Of a DNA stretch of 64,000 nucleotides, positions 51,536 through 60,723 are shown piece by piece. Origin of the DNA: Oceanicola sp. D3 (GTDB lineage: Bacteria > Pseudomonadota > Alphaproteobacteria > Rhodobacterales > Rhodobacteraceae); the NCBI RefSeq assembly GCF_006351965.1, contig NZ_CP040932.1:62001-126000 (forward strand). Direction: 5' to 3'. Position numbers and translations under genes: made by a program. Position 1 is the stretch's first letter, and each line of letters opens with the position of its first letter. The notes beneath the pieces are model-generated. The model searched no databases. It saw only the letters and a program-made list of their open reading frames with translations, and was not told where the DNA came from.

Positions 51536-52506
51536 AGGGCCTTCACCCGGTCGTGGAAGGCGATGTAGAGGTCGCGCAGGCGGTCATAAAGCCATTCGTG
51601 TTGCTCGGGCCAACGGGATTGGTCGGTGGGGTCTTCGCCATGATTGTGGAGCCTGATGGCTTGTCCGGTGCCTGCGAGTTCGTCCCATTCCAGCGCGTAG
51701 CCAAGCTCATCTTCGATCTCGGTGCGCTGGCTCAGAAGCGCTTCGCGCCAGGCACGGGCGTTGGGGCCGAACATTGTCAGCTCGGCCTTGATCCAGCGTT
51801 CCTGGCTGTTGATCGCGGCGGTCACCTCGATGTTGCCGCGGCCAATTGAGAAACCGGTCCACTGCTGAGGAAGGGGCTTGCGGGGGCGCAAAGGCAGATC
51901 ATCGACGACCTCGATCATCCCCAAGACATGTTCTCGCAGCGCCCCCCAATATTGGACATAGGTTTTCTTAAGGTCAGACAATGTGCCGGACGTGTCTGAC
52001 TTCTTGCTTTCCTCGGCCATCCGCGCCCAGTCATCCGGCTCCACCACCACGTTGAAGCGCGGCGCAATCGGGCTGTTGTCGATGCGCCAGAGTTCCAGCT
52101 CGACGGCGAAGAAGCGGTGGTCGTCGGCGGTGATGGTGTTGAGCCATGTCAGGGCGGTACGGTGCTCTTCGCGCAGGTGTTCGCAGATCAGCACCACGGT
52201 GGCCGCCTTGAGGCCGCTGGCGTAGGTGAGCAGTTTGCCGAAGTGGTCATGATCGGAGCTGCCATACTGGTTTTCGATCAGCACGGTGGCTTCCGCGGCT
52301 TGGTTGAGATCTCGGCAGACGATATCGGCGCGATACTTGCCAACGGGCACTTCGGTGGCTTCCAGCTCCAGCCCCTCGCGGCCCATGCCGAGGGCTTCGG
52401 AGAGGAGCGGCAGCTGGCAGGCGAGCCAGGGAGTGAAGTCCTGTGCCTCGTTGGGCCAGGTGCCTCGGATGTCCTTGATCCGGTGGAAGGTGCCGAGCTG
52501 TGTCAT
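51532..52506 (-). CDS. DUF4268 PD-(D/E)XK nuclease-like protein
   Basis: The 324-residue soluble product has an N-terminal domain with a restriction-like core: RADIVCRD with Asp61, then LIENQYG with Glu78-Asn-Gln80, and [13 protein letters not shown]...ExQ is a known variant of the D...ExK active site. The C-terminal half (residues 190-324) carries a DUF4268 pattern with HNHG...[14 protein letters not shown]. Such proteins occur near mobile or defence genes, but no partner is seen here; its place in the pyrB-pyrC chain is unusual. It is joined to pyrB by ATGA. Confidence 0.75.
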   Translation of the reverse strand: MTQLGTFHRIKDIRGTWPNEAQDFTPWLACQLPLLSEALGMGREGLELEATEVPVGKYRADIVCRDLNQAAEATVLIENQYGSSDHDHFGKLLTYASGLKAATVVLICEHLREEHRTALTWLNTITADDHRFFAVELELWRIDNSPIAPRFNVVVEPDDWARMAEESKKSDTSGTLSDLKKTYVQYWGALREHVLGMIEVVDDLPLRPRKPLPQQWTGFSIGRGNIEVTAAINSQERWIKAELTMFGPNARAWREALLSQRTEIEDELGYALEWDELAGTGQAIRLHNHGEDPTDQSRWPEQHEWLYDRLRDLYIAFHDRVKAL

Positions 52507-53444
52507 GCCGCGCGCGATGCCTTGAGGTTTTGTGCCAGCAGGTCCATCGCCGCCATGCGCACGGCCACGCCCATTTCGACCTGTTCGGTGATGACCGAGC
52601 GGGTGGGGTCGTCGGCGGTGGCGCTGTCGATTTCGACACCACGGTTCATCGGGCCCGGGTGCATGACGATGGCATCGGGTTTGGCGTGGCCAAGCTTGTC
52701 GGCGTCGAGGCCGTAGCGGTGGAAATACTCCCGCTCGGAGGGGATGAAGCCGCCGTCCATCCGCTCGCGTTGGAGCCGCAGCATCATCACCACATCGGCG
52801 CCCTTGAGGCCCTCGGCCATGTCATGCGTCACCTCGCAGCCCAGATCGCGGAAGGCGGCGGGCACCAGCGTGGGCGGGCCGACGAGGCGCACGCGGGCTT
52901 CCATCCTGTTCAGCAGCATGATGTTGGAGCGCGCCACGCGGCTATGGGCGACATCGCCGCAGATCGCCACGGTCAGCCGGTGCAGGCGGCCCTTGTGGCG
53001 GCGGATTGTGAGCGCGTCGAGCAGGGCCTGCGTGGGGTGCTCGTGCCGCCCGTCGCCTGCGTTGAGCACCGCGCAATTGACCTTTTGTGCCAACAGGTCC
53101 ACCGCGCCGGAATGGGGGTGGCGGACCACCAGCAAGTCGGGGTGCATGGCGTTCAGTGTCAGCGCGGTATCGAGCAGGGTTTCGCCCTTTTTGATCGAAC
53201 TGGCCTGCATCGCCATGTTCATCACGTCTGCCCCGAGGCGCTTGCCCGCGAGCTCGAAGCTGGCTTGGGTGCGGGTCGAATTCTCGAAGAACATGTTGAC
53301 CTGCGTCAGCCCTTCCAGAGCCTTGCCGTGCTTCTCGGCAGAGCGGTTCAGCCCGGCATAGTGCTCGGCAAGGTCAAGGATGGCGGTGATTTCATCGGGG
53401 GCGAGATTGGCGATGCCAAGCAGGTGTCTGGCGCGCAAGGTCAT
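52503..53444 (-). CDS. pyrB: Aspartate carbamoyltransferase catalytic subunit
   Basis: The 313-residue product has the carbamoyl-phosphate binding motif [10 protein letters not shown] (about residues 55-64), HPTQALLD, and an aspartate-binding region ([10 protein letters not shown]). It makes carbamoyl aspartate in pyrimidine synthesis. ATG 53444 is preceded by GGGGAG. It heads a six-gene overlapping chain ending in pyrC. No pyrI is present, which fits PyrB of the type that works with PyrC'. Confidence 0.95.
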   Translation of the reverse strand: MTLRARHLLGIANLAPDEITAILDLAEHYAGLNRSAEKHGKALEGLTQVNMFFENSTRTQASFELAGKRLGADVMNMAMQASSIKKGETLLDTALTLNAMHPDLLVVRHPHSGAVDLLAQKVNCAVLNAGDGRHEHPTQALLDALTIRRHKGRLHRLTVAICGDVAHSRVARSNIMLLNRMEARVRLVGPPTLVPAAFRDLGCEVTHDMAEGLKGADVVMMLRLQRERMDGGFIPSEREYFHRYGLDADKLGHAKPDAIVMHPGPMNRGVEIDSATADDPTRSVITEQVEMGVAVRMAAMDLLAQNLKASRAA

Positions 53445-53518
53445 GGTTGGCTCCCCGGAAATTTGCGCCAGTGTATAGCAGGCTCGCACGGGGCGGCAAC
53501 ATGGGGTAAGCCGTGGGT

Positions 53519-54301
53519 ATGGACGGGGATTTCGACCGAAACGCAATGTTGGCGGCGCTGGCCTGGCAAGTGGAGCTGGGGGCGGTGGATACCATTGGCG
53601 ATGCGCCGGTGGACCGCTTCGAGGTGAAGCCGGAGCCAAAGGCCAAACCTGCCGCCGCAGCCGCGCCCCATGCGCCCGTGGTGGTGCCCGAGGTCGACAC
53701 TGTGGCCGAGGCCCGCGCCGCCGCCAAGGAGGCCGGCAGCCTTGAGGCGCTTGCCGCCGCGCAGGAGGCCTTCCCCCATTGTGAGCTGAAACGGGGGGCG
53801 CGCAATTTTGTTTTTGCCGATGGTCGCCCCGAGGCGCGGGTGATGGTGATCGGCGAGGGGCCGGGGGCCGAGGAGGATGCGCAGGGCAAGCCCTTTGTCG
53901 GACGCTCCGGGCAGTTGCTCGACAAGATGTTTGCCGCCATCGGGCTGGCGCGGGATGCGGCGGATGCGGGGGCGGCGCTTTATATCACCAATGTTGTGCC
54001 TTGGCGCCCGCCGCAAAACCGCGATCCGGACTCCGAAGAACTGGCAATGATGCGCCCCTTCGTGGAGCGCCATATCGAACTGGCCGCGCCGGAGTTGATC
54101 GTGCTGATGGGCAATCCGGCCTGCGGCGCGCTGCTGGGCAAGCGTGGCATCACCCGGCTGCGCGGCAACTGGCACGAGGTGGGCGGCGTGCCCGCCATGC
54201 CGATGTTTCACCCCTCCTTCCTGCTCCGCCGCCCCGAGATGAAGCGCCACGCATGGGCCGATCTGCTGACAGTGAAGGCGCGGCTGGAGGGGCTGGGATG
54301 A
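53519..54301 (+). CDS. Uracil-DNA glycosylase, family-4-like without Fe-S cysteines
   Basis: The 260-residue product has an unstructured Pro/Ala-rich N-terminal part (residues 25-65) and a UDG core with motif [37 protein letters not shown], and motif [10 protein letters not shown]. Family-4 enzymes hold a 4Fe-4S cluster by four Cys; here three of those positions appear changed (one before HCELK, then NVVPW and ELAMM), leaving one. It excises uracil from DNA in the cytoplasm. ATG 53519 is preferred; GTG 53513 is possible. It is divergent from pyrB. Confidence 0.85.
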   Translation: MDGDFDRNAMLAALAWQVELGAVDTIGDAPVDRFEVKPEPKAKPAAAAAPHAPVVVPEVDTVAEARAAAKEAGSLEALAAAQEAFPHCELKRGARNFVFADGRPEARVMVIGEGPGAEEDAQGKPFVGRSGQLLDKMFAAIGLARDAADAGAALYITNVVPWRPPQNRDPDSEELAMMRPFVERHIELAAPELIVLMGNPACGALLGKRGITRLRGNWHEVGGVPAMPMFHPSFLLRRPEMKRHAWADLLTVKARLEGLG

Positions 54302-54918
54302 TCGACGCGCTCACCCTGCTGGCCTTTCTGCCCGCCGCGCTGGCGCTCAACCTGACGCCGGGGGCCGACATGATGTTTGTGCTGGCGCAGGGCCTCAAGG
54401 GCGGGCGCGGACCGGCGATGGCGGCCAATGCGGGGATTTCGGCGGGCTGCATGGTCAACGTCGCGGCTGCGGGGCTGGGGCTTGGCGCGGTGGTGGCCGC
54501 GCTGCCCGGGGCCTTCGAGGTGATCCGCTGGGCGGGGGTGGCCTATCTGCTGTGGCTCGCCGTGGCCACGCTGCGGGCAGGCGGGCCCGGGCAGAGCCGC
54601 GCCAAGCCACTCGCCCCGGCGCGGGCCTTTCGGCAGGCCTTGGTGGTGAATGTAACCAACCCCAAGGTGATCCTCTTCATCCTCGCCTTCCTGCCGCAAT
54701 TCGTGGACCCGTCTCGCGCCGTGCTGCCGCAATTTTTGGCGTTGGGCAGCGTGCTGGCGGCAGGTGGCTTTATGATCAACGGCGCTGTCGGCCTCGGGGC
54801 GGGCTCATTGGGGCTGGCGCTGACGCGCTCGCCCCGCTTCGCACGGGCTCTGTCGTGGATCACGGCGGGCATCTTCGGGGTGTTGGCGGCGCGACTGGCC
54901 CTGATGGAGCGTACATGA
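54298..54918 (+). CDS. LysE-family exporter
   Basis: The 206-residue inner-membrane protein has about six helices and the LysE/RhtB motif near residues 12-26 (PAALALNLTPGADMMF), then NVTNPKVILFILAFLPQFV. It exports an amino acid or similar small solute. Its start overlaps the UDG stop and its stop overlaps moaB, each by ATGA, so it is in a UDG-LysE-moaB chain. Confidence 0.87.
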   Translation: MIDALTLLAFLPAALALNLTPGADMMFVLAQGLKGGRGPAMAANAGISAGCMVNVAAAGLGLGAVVAALPGAFEVIRWAGVAYLLWLAVATLRAGGPGQSRAKPLAPARAFRQALVVNVTNPKVILFILAFLPQFVDPSRAVLPQFLALGSVLAAGGFMINGAVGLGAGSLGLALTRSPRFARALSWITAGIFGVLAARLALMERT

Positions 54919-55448
54919 GCGAGCGAGAGTTTATCCCCACCCGGATCGCGGTGCTCACCGTTTCCGACAGCCGCAGCATGGCCGAAGATCGCTCCGGCGA
55001 CACGCTGGTGGCGCGGATCGAGGCGGCGGGCCATATTGTGGCCGACCGGAAGATCTTGCCGGATGAGCGCCACGAGATCGCCGGGCAACTCCGGGCGTGG
55101 TGCGCCGATGAGGGTGTTGATGTGATCCTCTCCACCGGCGGCACCGGCCTTACCGGGCGTGACGTGACGGTGGAGGCCCACCGCGATGTCTACGAGAAGG
55201 AAATCGAGGCCTTCGCCACCGTATTCACCCATGTGTCGATGGCCAAGATCGGCACCAGCGCGGTGCAATCGCGCGCCACCGGCGGCGTGGCAAATGGCAC
55301 CTACCTCTTCGCCCTGCCCGGCTCTCCCGGTGCCTGCAAGGACGCTTGGGACGAGATCCTCGTCAAACAGCTCGACTACCGGCACATGCCCTGCAACTTC
55401 GTCGAGATCATGCCCAGGCTCGACGAGCACATGCGGCGGAAGAAATAG
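54915..55448 (+). CDS. moaB: Molybdenum cofactor biosynthesis protein B
   Basis: The 177-residue product matches MoaB/MogA: ILSTGGTGLTGRDVT with the molybdopterin-binding GGTG loop and ANGTYLFALPGSPGACKDAWDE, another conserved block. It adenylates molybdopterin in the MoaB/MogA role of cofactor assembly. ATG 54915 overlaps the exporter stop. The convergent moaE-moaD pair lies just across a palindrome, so molybdopterin genes meet here from both strands. Confidence 0.92.
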   Translation: MSEREFIPTRIAVLTVSDSRSMAEDRSGDTLVARIEAAGHIVADRKILPDERHEIAGQLRAWCADEGVDVILSTGGTGLTGRDVTVEAHRDVYEKEIEAFATVFTHVSMAKIGTSAVQSRATGGVANGTYLFALPGSPGACKDAWDEILVKQLDYRHMPCNFVEIMPRLDEHMRRKK

Positions 55449-55460
55449 CCGCCACCCTGT

Positions 55461-55512
55461 TCATTTTCTTGCTCTAAATATCTCCGGGGGGTGCGGGGGG
55501 CTGGCCCCCCGC
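55461..55512. repeat. Palindromic intergenic repeat between moaB and moaE
   Basis: ATTTTCTTGCTCTAAATATC followed by a G-run/C-run hairpin (GGGGGGCTGGCCCCCC) matches the two copies at 1783-1900. It lies between two convergent stops. The hairpin is likely to end transcription from both sides. Confidence 0.75.
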
Positions 55513-55521
55513 TGCAACGGC

Positions 55522-55965
55522 TCACCACCGCTTCAGCGCATCCTCATCGGCCTCAACGGCTGCCACCCAGCCTTCGCCCTCACGCGTCAGCTCTTTCTTC
55601 CAGAACGGCGCGCGCGACTTCAGGTAATCCATCAAAAATTCCGCCGCCTCGAAGGCCGCCACCCTGTGGGCCGAAGCGGTCGCCACCATCATGATCTGCG
55701 CGCCCGGCTCCAGCCGCCCGTGGCGGTGGATCACCAGCGCCCCGGTCAGCGGCCAGCGGCCCTCGGCCTCTTCCACGATGCCAGAAATCGCCTTTTCGGT
55801 CATGCCCGGGTAATGCTCGATCTCCATCGCCTCCAGCCTGCCCGCAACATCGCGGACAACCCCGGTGAAGCTGACGACGGCACCTGCCCCGCCTTGCGCG
55901 GCGGAAAAGCGGTTCAACTCGGCCCCGGCATCAAAGCTCTCGGCCTGCACGCGAACCTCGGCCAT
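55522..55965 (-). CDS. moaE: Molybdopterin synthase catalytic subunit
   Basis: The 147-residue product matches MoaE: GAVVSFTGVVRD, MEIEHYPGMTEKAI, ALVIHRHGRLEPGAQIMMV, and the catalytic Lys near KSRAPFWKKE. It forms the MoaD-MoaE heterotetramer that adds two sulfurs to precursor Z. It starts by TGATG one-base overlap with moaD. Confidence 0.95.
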   Translation of the reverse strand: MAEVRVQAESFDAGAELNRFSAAQGGAGAVVSFTGVVRDVAGRLEAMEIEHYPGMTEKAISGIVEEAEGRWPLTGALVIHRHGRLEPGAQIMMVATASAHRVAAFEAAEFLMDYLKSRAPFWKKELTREGEGWVAAVEADEDALKRW

Positions 55966-56216
55966 CAGCCGCCCGTCATCGGCGGAAAGAAGGCCACCTC
56001 GCGCACGCCCTCAAGCGGCGCGTCGAAGTCGGAAAGCTCCTGATCGAGCGCCACGCGCAGGGCGGTGACATCCTCGAAGGCAGCGGCATAGCGTGGCTCG
56101 CGCGCGCGCAGCTCTTCCACCAGAGCGGCCACGTTTGGGGCTTGGGTTTCCACCTTTTCTTTCGGCAAGCCGATCCGCTCGCGCACCCAGGCGAAGTAGA
56201 GCACATCCACGGTCAT
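55965..56216 (-). CDS. moaD: Molybdopterin synthase sulfur carrier subunit
   Basis: The 83-residue ubiquitin-like product ends with the invariant double glycine (PPMTGG) that is converted to a thiocarboxylate by MoeB. The longer frame up to 56294 runs into pgsA; ATG 56216 overlaps the pgsA stop (ATGA) and gives the normal length. Coupled to pgsA and moaE. Confidence 0.93.
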   Translation of the reverse strand: MTVDVLYFAWVRERIGLPKEKVETQAPNVAALVEELRAREPRYAAAFEDVTALRVALDQELSDFDAPLEGVREVAFFPPMTGG

Positions 56217-56830
56217 TTTGGCCCTTTCAGGAACGGCAGCGCCTTGCGGAAGTAATCCCAGCCGGTGAGGAGCGTCAGCGCCCCGGCGATCCACAGCACC
56301 CAGATGCCGGCCACCGTCGCCCAGCCTGCCGGGCCATCGCGGAAGCGGGCCAAGCCGCCGGGGCCATCACCACGATGGGTGAGCCAATCGAGGCCGGTGC
56401 CGAGGAACAGGATAGCAATCGCCACCATCTGCGCCGTGGTCTTCCACTTGGCGAGTTGCGTTACCTTGAGCGTGCCCGCGGTATCGCCAAGAAACTCACG
56501 CAGGCCCGACACAAAGACCTCGCGAAACATGATCAGCGTCGCGGGCAGCAGGATCCACGGGTTCATCCCCGAAAAGCCGGTGATGACGAGCAGCGCAATC
56601 ACCACCATTGCCTTGTCGGCAATCGGGTCCAGCATGGCGCCGATCTTGGTTTCCTGCTTCCACTTGCGCGCCAGCCAGCCGTCAAAGAAATCGGTGGCGG
56701 CGGCGGCCATGAAGAGCACCAACGCAAACCAATCGGCCCAGGGGCGGCTGAAGTACAGGAACATCACCGCCACGCCGGGGGCGGCGAGCAGGCGGAGCAC
56801 CGTCAGGATATTTGGGATCGTCCAGACCAT
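56213..56830 (-). CDS. pgsA: CDP-diacylglycerol-glycerol-3-phosphate 3-phosphatidyltransferase
   Basis: The 205-residue inner-membrane product has the CDP-alcohol phosphotransferase signature (residues 47-72): DFFDGWLARKWKQE followed by GAMLDPIADK. It makes phosphatidylglycerol phosphate. ATG 56830 gives the usual length. It heads pgsA-moaD-moaE. In related genomes uvrC lies directly before pgsA; here an opposite-strand gene is between them. Confidence 0.94.
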   Translation of the reverse strand: MVWTIPNILTVLRLLAAPGVAVMFLYFSRPWADWFALVLFMAAAATDFFDGWLARKWKQETKIGAMLDPIADKAMVVIALLVITGFSGMNPWILLPATLIMFREVFVSGLREFLGDTAGTLKVTQLAKWKTTAQMVAIAILFLGTGLDWLTHRGDGPGGLARFRDGPAGWATVAGIWVLWIAGALTLLTGWDYFRKALPFLKGPK

Positions 56831-56944
56831 GAGAGGGGTTTACCCCAGCCGGAGGGCACACGGAAGTGCCGCGATTTCACGCAGGTCGGGCTGCGAGGTG
56901 GCAAAAAGTCGTGCTAGTGTTGCGGCGAACAGCAGGAGTTTGCG

Positions 56945-57358
56945 ATGTCCGGAATTCTTTCTGACGCCCATGGCCGCTACACCGGCACCGGCCGCTGGGC
57001 CGATGCGCAGGGCGATAGCCACGGCTACAAGGTGGAACTGGAGCTGACGCCCGAGGGGGAACACGGGCTTTGGCTGAGGTTCAGGCATGTCTTTACCGAA
57101 GAGCAAACGCCCGATGTGGTGATGCAAATTCCGCTGCAGGTCACGGCGCCGGGCATCCTCACATTCGAGTTGGCAGGCATGCCGCAGGGCCTCGGGTATT
57201 ACACCGAGACGGCGCTGCACTTTACCCTGCCGGTGCAGAATGCGGCGGTGGAGGCCACGCATATCTTCGGGAACGGGGGCTGCCATGTGCTTGGGTCGAG
57301 CCAGAAGAACTCGCTGGGCCGCTACATCATGTGGGAAGAGCACCTGCGCCGGGCATAG
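56945..57358 (+). CDS. Conserved hypothetical protein in the uvrC-pgsA gap
   Basis: The 137-residue soluble product is mostly beta (ELELTPEGEHGLWLRFRHVF and VTAPGILTFELAGMPQ) and has no signal. It begins MSGILSDAHGRYTGTGRW. GGAG is 7 bases before ATG 56945. It lies on the strand opposite to uvrC and pgsA and is convergent with uvrC by 15 bases. I recognise no family. Confidence 0.65.
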   Translation: MSGILSDAHGRYTGTGRWADAQGDSHGYKVELELTPEGEHGLWLRFRHVFTEEQTPDVVMQIPLQVTAPGILTFELAGMPQGLGYYTETALHFTLPVQNAAVEATHIFGNGGCHVLGSSQKNSLGRYIMWEEHLRRA

Positions 57359-57373
57359 CGCCGGCCCGCTGCC

Positions 57374-59218
57374 CTAGCCCTTTTCGTGAAAGTAATCGTA
57401 GATCTTTTGGGCCAGCCCCTCGCTCACCCCGTCTACCGCCTTCAGGTCGGCAAGGTTCGCCCGGCTCACCGCCTTGGCTGAGCCGAAATGCGCCAGCAGC
57501 GCCCGCTTGCGGGTGGCGCCCACGCCCGGCACCTCATCCAGCGGGTTGGCCACCATCGACTTGGCCCGCTTGGCGCGGTGGGTGCCGATGGCAAAGCGGT
57601 GGGCTTCGTCGCGCATGCGCTGGATGAAATAGAGCACCGGATCATTGTGGCGCAGCGCCATCACCCGCTGCCCGGGGCGGTGGAACTCTTCCTTGCCGTG
57701 GTCCCGGTCTACCCCCTTGGCGACACCGATGAAGGGCACGTCTTCCACCCCAAGCTCGGCCATGATCTCGCCCACGGCGCTCACCTGCCCTGCGCCGCCG
57801 TCGATCAGCAGCAGGTCTGGCCATGTGTCTGACTGGCGGTCGGGGTCTTCTTTCAGCAGGCGCTTGAAGCGGCGGGAGAGCACCTCTTTCATCATGCCGA
57901 AGTCATCGCCCGGCACCAGCTCTTCGCCCTTGATGTTGAACTTGCGATACTGGCTCTTCACCCAGCCATCGGGGCCCATCACCACCATGCCACCAACGGC
58001 GTTGGTGCCCTGAATGTGGGAGTTGTCGTAAATCTCGATGCGCTGCGGCGGAGCGGCGAGGTCGAAGGCCTCGGCAAGACCCTTGAGCAGTTTCGACTGC
58101 GCGGCGCTTTCGCTCATCTTGCGCGCAAGGCTCTCGCGCGCGTTGCGCAGCGCGCCTGCCACCAGTTCGGCCTTCTCGCCACGCTGGGGCACGCTCACCT
58201 CAACCTTGCGCCCTGCCGCCTCGGTTAGCAGCGCCTCCATCACCTCGCGGTCTTCGATGTCATCGCTGATCAGCACCAGCCGGGGCGGCTCCTTGGTGGA
58301 GTAGAACTGGCCCATGAAGGCTTGCAGAACCTCCGCCGGGCTCTCGGCCCCGCCAAGGCGGGGGTAATAGTCCTTGTTGCCCCAGTTCTGCCCAGCGCGG
58401 ATGAAGAACACCTGCACGCAGGCCTGCCCGCCTTCCATGTGCAGCGCGATCACATCCGCCTCGGGCGTTGAACGCGGGTTGATTCCCTGCGCTGTCTGAA
58501 GGCTGGTCATCGCGCGGATCCGGTCGCGCAGCGCGGCGGCCCGTTCAAACTCCATCGCCTCGGAGGCCTCCTGCATCTGCTCGGCCAGTTGCTCCTGCAC
58601 CTTGGTGGAGCGGCCTTGCAGAAACCGCTCTGCATCACCCACCAACCCGGCATAATCGGCCTCGCTGATGTGGCCGACGCAGGGGGCGGAGCAGCGCTTG
58701 ATCTGGTAGAGCAGGCAGGGCCGCGAGCGGGTTTCAAACGTGGCATCGGTGCAATTGCGCAGCAGGAAAACCTTCTGCAACTGGTTCAGCGTGCGGTTCA
58801 CCGCGCCCGCGCTGGCGAAGGGGCCATAGTAGGCACCCTTCTCCTTCTTCGCGCCCCGATGCTTTTTGATCTGCGGGTAGGCGTGGTTTTTGGCGACGAG
58901 GATATTGGGAAAGCTCTTGTCGTCGCGCAGCAGCACGTTGAACTTGGGTTTGAGCTGCTTGATGAGGTTCTGCTCTAGCAGCAGCGCCTCGGTTTCGGTC
59001 GCCGTGGTGAGGAACATCATCGAGGCGGTTTCGGAAATCATCCGGGCGATGCGCGGGCTGTGCCCCGTAGGGCGAGCATAAGAGCTGACCCGCGCCTTGA
59101 GGTTGCGGGCCTTGCCAACGTAAAGAACGCGGCTCTCCTCATCGAGCATCCGGTAAACCCCTGGGGAGCCATCCAGATGTCGCAACTGATCGCGGATAAC
59201 CTCGTGACCGGCCTTCAT
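57374..59218 (-). CDS. uvrC: UvrABC excinuclease subunit C
   Basis: The 614-residue product has the GIY-YIG nuclease domain (about residues 15-95, [18 protein letters not shown]), a Cys-rich stretch [15 protein letters not shown], the UVR motif (residues 200-235), an endonuclease V-like region with [11 protein letters not shown] and [11 protein letters not shown], and two helix-hairpin-helix motifs at the C-terminus. It makes both incisions in nucleotide excision repair. ATG 59218 has AGG nearby; ATG 59254 adds 12 residues without support. Confidence 0.94.
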   Translation of the reverse strand: MKAGHEVIRDQLRHLDGSPGVYRMLDEESRVLYVGKARNLKARVSSYARPTGHSPRIARMISETASMMFLTTATETEALLLEQNLIKQLKPKFNVLLRDDKSFPNILVAKNHAYPQIKKHRGAKKEKGAYYGPFASAGAVNRTLNQLQKVFLLRNCTDATFETRSRPCLLYQIKRCSAPCVGHISEADYAGLVGDAERFLQGRSTKVQEQLAEQMQEASEAMEFERAAALRDRIRAMTSLQTAQGINPRSTPEADVIALHMEGGQACVQVFFIRAGQNWGNKDYYPRLGGAESPAEVLQAFMGQFYSTKEPPRLVLISDDIEDREVMEALLTEAAGRKVEVSVPQRGEKAELVAGALRNARESLARKMSESAAQSKLLKGLAEAFDLAAPPQRIEIYDNSHIQGTNAVGGMVVMGPDGWVKSQYRKFNIKGEELVPGDDFGMMKEVLSRRFKRLLKEDPDRQSDTWPDLLLIDGGAGQVSAVGEIMAELGVEDVPFIGVAKGVDRDHGKEEFHRPGQRVMALRHNDPVLYFIQRMRDEAHRFAIGTHRAKRAKSMVANPLDEVPGVGATRKRALLAHFGSAKAVSRANLADLKAVDGVSEGLAQKIYDYFHEKG

Positions 59219-59254
59219 CGCACCTACTTTATTTAGTTCATGATTCCCCGCCAT

Positions 59255-59577
59255 GGCTGCAATGGTAGTTGACCAAGGGCAAGAGGAAAGCTCTCCACTG
59301 TTTCTGTGGATAACTCTTGGGAGAAATTCGGGACCGGGCGAAATTTCCCTTGTTTCCCGGCGGATTCCGGACTTTGCCTAATTTTTGGGCTCTATTTTAA
59401 AGCACTGAAGTTAAACGATAAAAATTATGTCCGCTCATAAATTAATGATTTCATTACATAAAATATGTCGGATTTGTAACGCCGCAAGCCGCCTAGGATA
59501 ACTCGGTCCGCCCTCCCGCTCCTGACGCGGTTGGCAGGAGAAAACCCGGACGTAGGGGCAACGCGGCGGTCTGCGCC
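59255..59577. other. AT-rich intergenic region with a perfect DnaA box
   Basis: Between uvrC and the antiporter lies a stretch far richer in A and T (about 59390-59475) than its surroundings. TGTGGATAA at 59305-59313 is an exact DnaA box. GGATAACTC occurs twice, at 59308-59316 and 59497-59505. On the minus strand TTTATC-17-TAAAAT may be a uvrC promoter. No coding frame or RNA fold is convincing. Confidence 0.5.
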
Positions 59578-60543
59578 TCAGACGACGACCACCACTAAAT
59601 ATGCCACATATAGAAAGCTGAATATGGCCCCGACGGCCCGGCCCATGTTTTGCCGCAGGAAGACGAAGGGGATCAGGAACAGCGAGGCGGCCAGCATCAC
59701 CCACAGGTCGAACTGCAGGATCTCCGGGTCCACCGGGATTGGGCCAACGAAGCTGGCGATGCCGATGATCGCCAAGAGGTTAAACATGTTGGAGCCAATC
59801 ACGTTGCCCAGCGCTACATCGGCCTGATTGCGCAGCGCGGCCATGACGGTGGTGGCGAGCTCGGGCAGCGAGGTGCCGATGGCCACCAGCGTGAGGCCGA
59901 TCACCGTGTCCGAAACGCCCAGCACCTTGGCGATGTTCACCGAACTATCCACCAGCAGGTCGGCCCCCAGCGGCAGGCCAATGAGGCCAAGCGCGGTGTA
60001 AACGCCGATCTTCCACCACGGCATGGACGGATCGGCCCCTTCAAGGTCGACCTCTTCATCAGCGCCGTAGTCCTGTGTTTCCGTCGCGCGGCGGTGGTTG
60101 CGCGCGGAATGAAACGCATCCCAGAGCACGCCCGAGAGCGCCGCCACCAGCACCAGCCCATGCCACCAGCGGATCGGGCCGAAGAAGCAGGTGGCGATAA
60201 ACAGCAGCGAGGCCGCGATCATGAACATGTAGCTGCGGCGGGTGTCGTGATCGCGGGTGGCGAGGGTTTTTATCAGCGCGGGCACGCCGAGCACCAGCAG
60301 CACGTTGGCGATGTTGGAGCCCACCACATTGCCCAGCGCAAGGCCGCCTGCATTGTCACGCACGGCATTGACCGAGATCAGCAGCTCGGGCGCGGAGGTG
60401 CCGAAGGCGACAATGGTGAGCGAGACGATCAGGGCCGGAATGCCAAGCCGAAGTGCGATGTTCACCGCGCCACGCACCAGCGCATCGCCGGCAAGAAGCA
60501 GGATCACGAGGCCCAGCCCCGCGATCAGGAGATCATAGGCCAT
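59578..60543 (-). CDS. Calcium/sodium antiporter (CaCA family, YrbG-like)
   Basis: The 321-residue protein has about ten helices and the two inverted alpha repeats with ion-binding residues: FGTSAPELLIS (residues 47-57) and IGTSLPELATT in the second half. Both are followed by N-rich segments GNVVGSNIAN and GNVIGSNMFN. A polar loop (residues 150-175) separates the halves. It exchanges Ca or K for Na at the inner membrane. It starts just 3 bases past the small zinc-ribbon gene. Confidence 0.9.
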   Translation of the reverse strand: MAYDLLIAGLGLVILLLAGDALVRGAVNIALRLGIPALIVSLTIVAFGTSAPELLISVNAVRDNAGGLALGNVVGSNIANVLLVLGVPALIKTLATRDHDTRRSYMFMIAASLLFIATCFFGPIRWWHGLVLVAALSGVLWDAFHSARNHRRATETQDYGADEEVDLEGADPSMPWWKIGVYTALGLIGLPLGADLLVDSSVNIAKVLGVSDTVIGLTLVAIGTSLPELATTVMAALRNQADVALGNVIGSNMFNLLAIIGIASFVGPIPVDPEILQFDLWVMLAASLFLIPFVFLRQNMGRAVGAIFSFLYVAYLVVVVV

Positions 60544-60546
60544 AGA

Positions 60547-60723
60547 TCAGCTCTTTCCGCAGGCGCAGTCACCCGCCCCGATCCGGAAGGCCCCGCACTT
60601 GGGGCACTTCTGCGCCGTCTCCACGCGCTTTGCAGGAGGCTTCTTCTTGGCGACCTTCTTCTTGCCGAAAATCGCCAACAGGCCCATCACGGCCAGAAAG
60701 AGAATGACTGCCTTGAGGAGCAT
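60547..60723 (-). CDS. 58-residue membrane-anchored zinc-ribbon protein
   Basis: ATG 60723 opens directly after the stop of the S49 protease gene, and TGA 60547-60549 falls 3 bases before the antiporter start. The product has one hydrophobic helix (residues 2-18), a Lys-rich patch (KKKVAKKKPPAK), and a C-terminal C-P-K-C ... C-A-C pattern that should bind zinc. Spacing and overlap make a real gene more likely than a chance frame. No function is known. Confidence 0.6.
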   Translation of the reverse strand: MLLKAVILFLAVMGLLAIFGKKKVAKKKPPAKRVETAQKCPKCGAFRIGAGDCACGKS

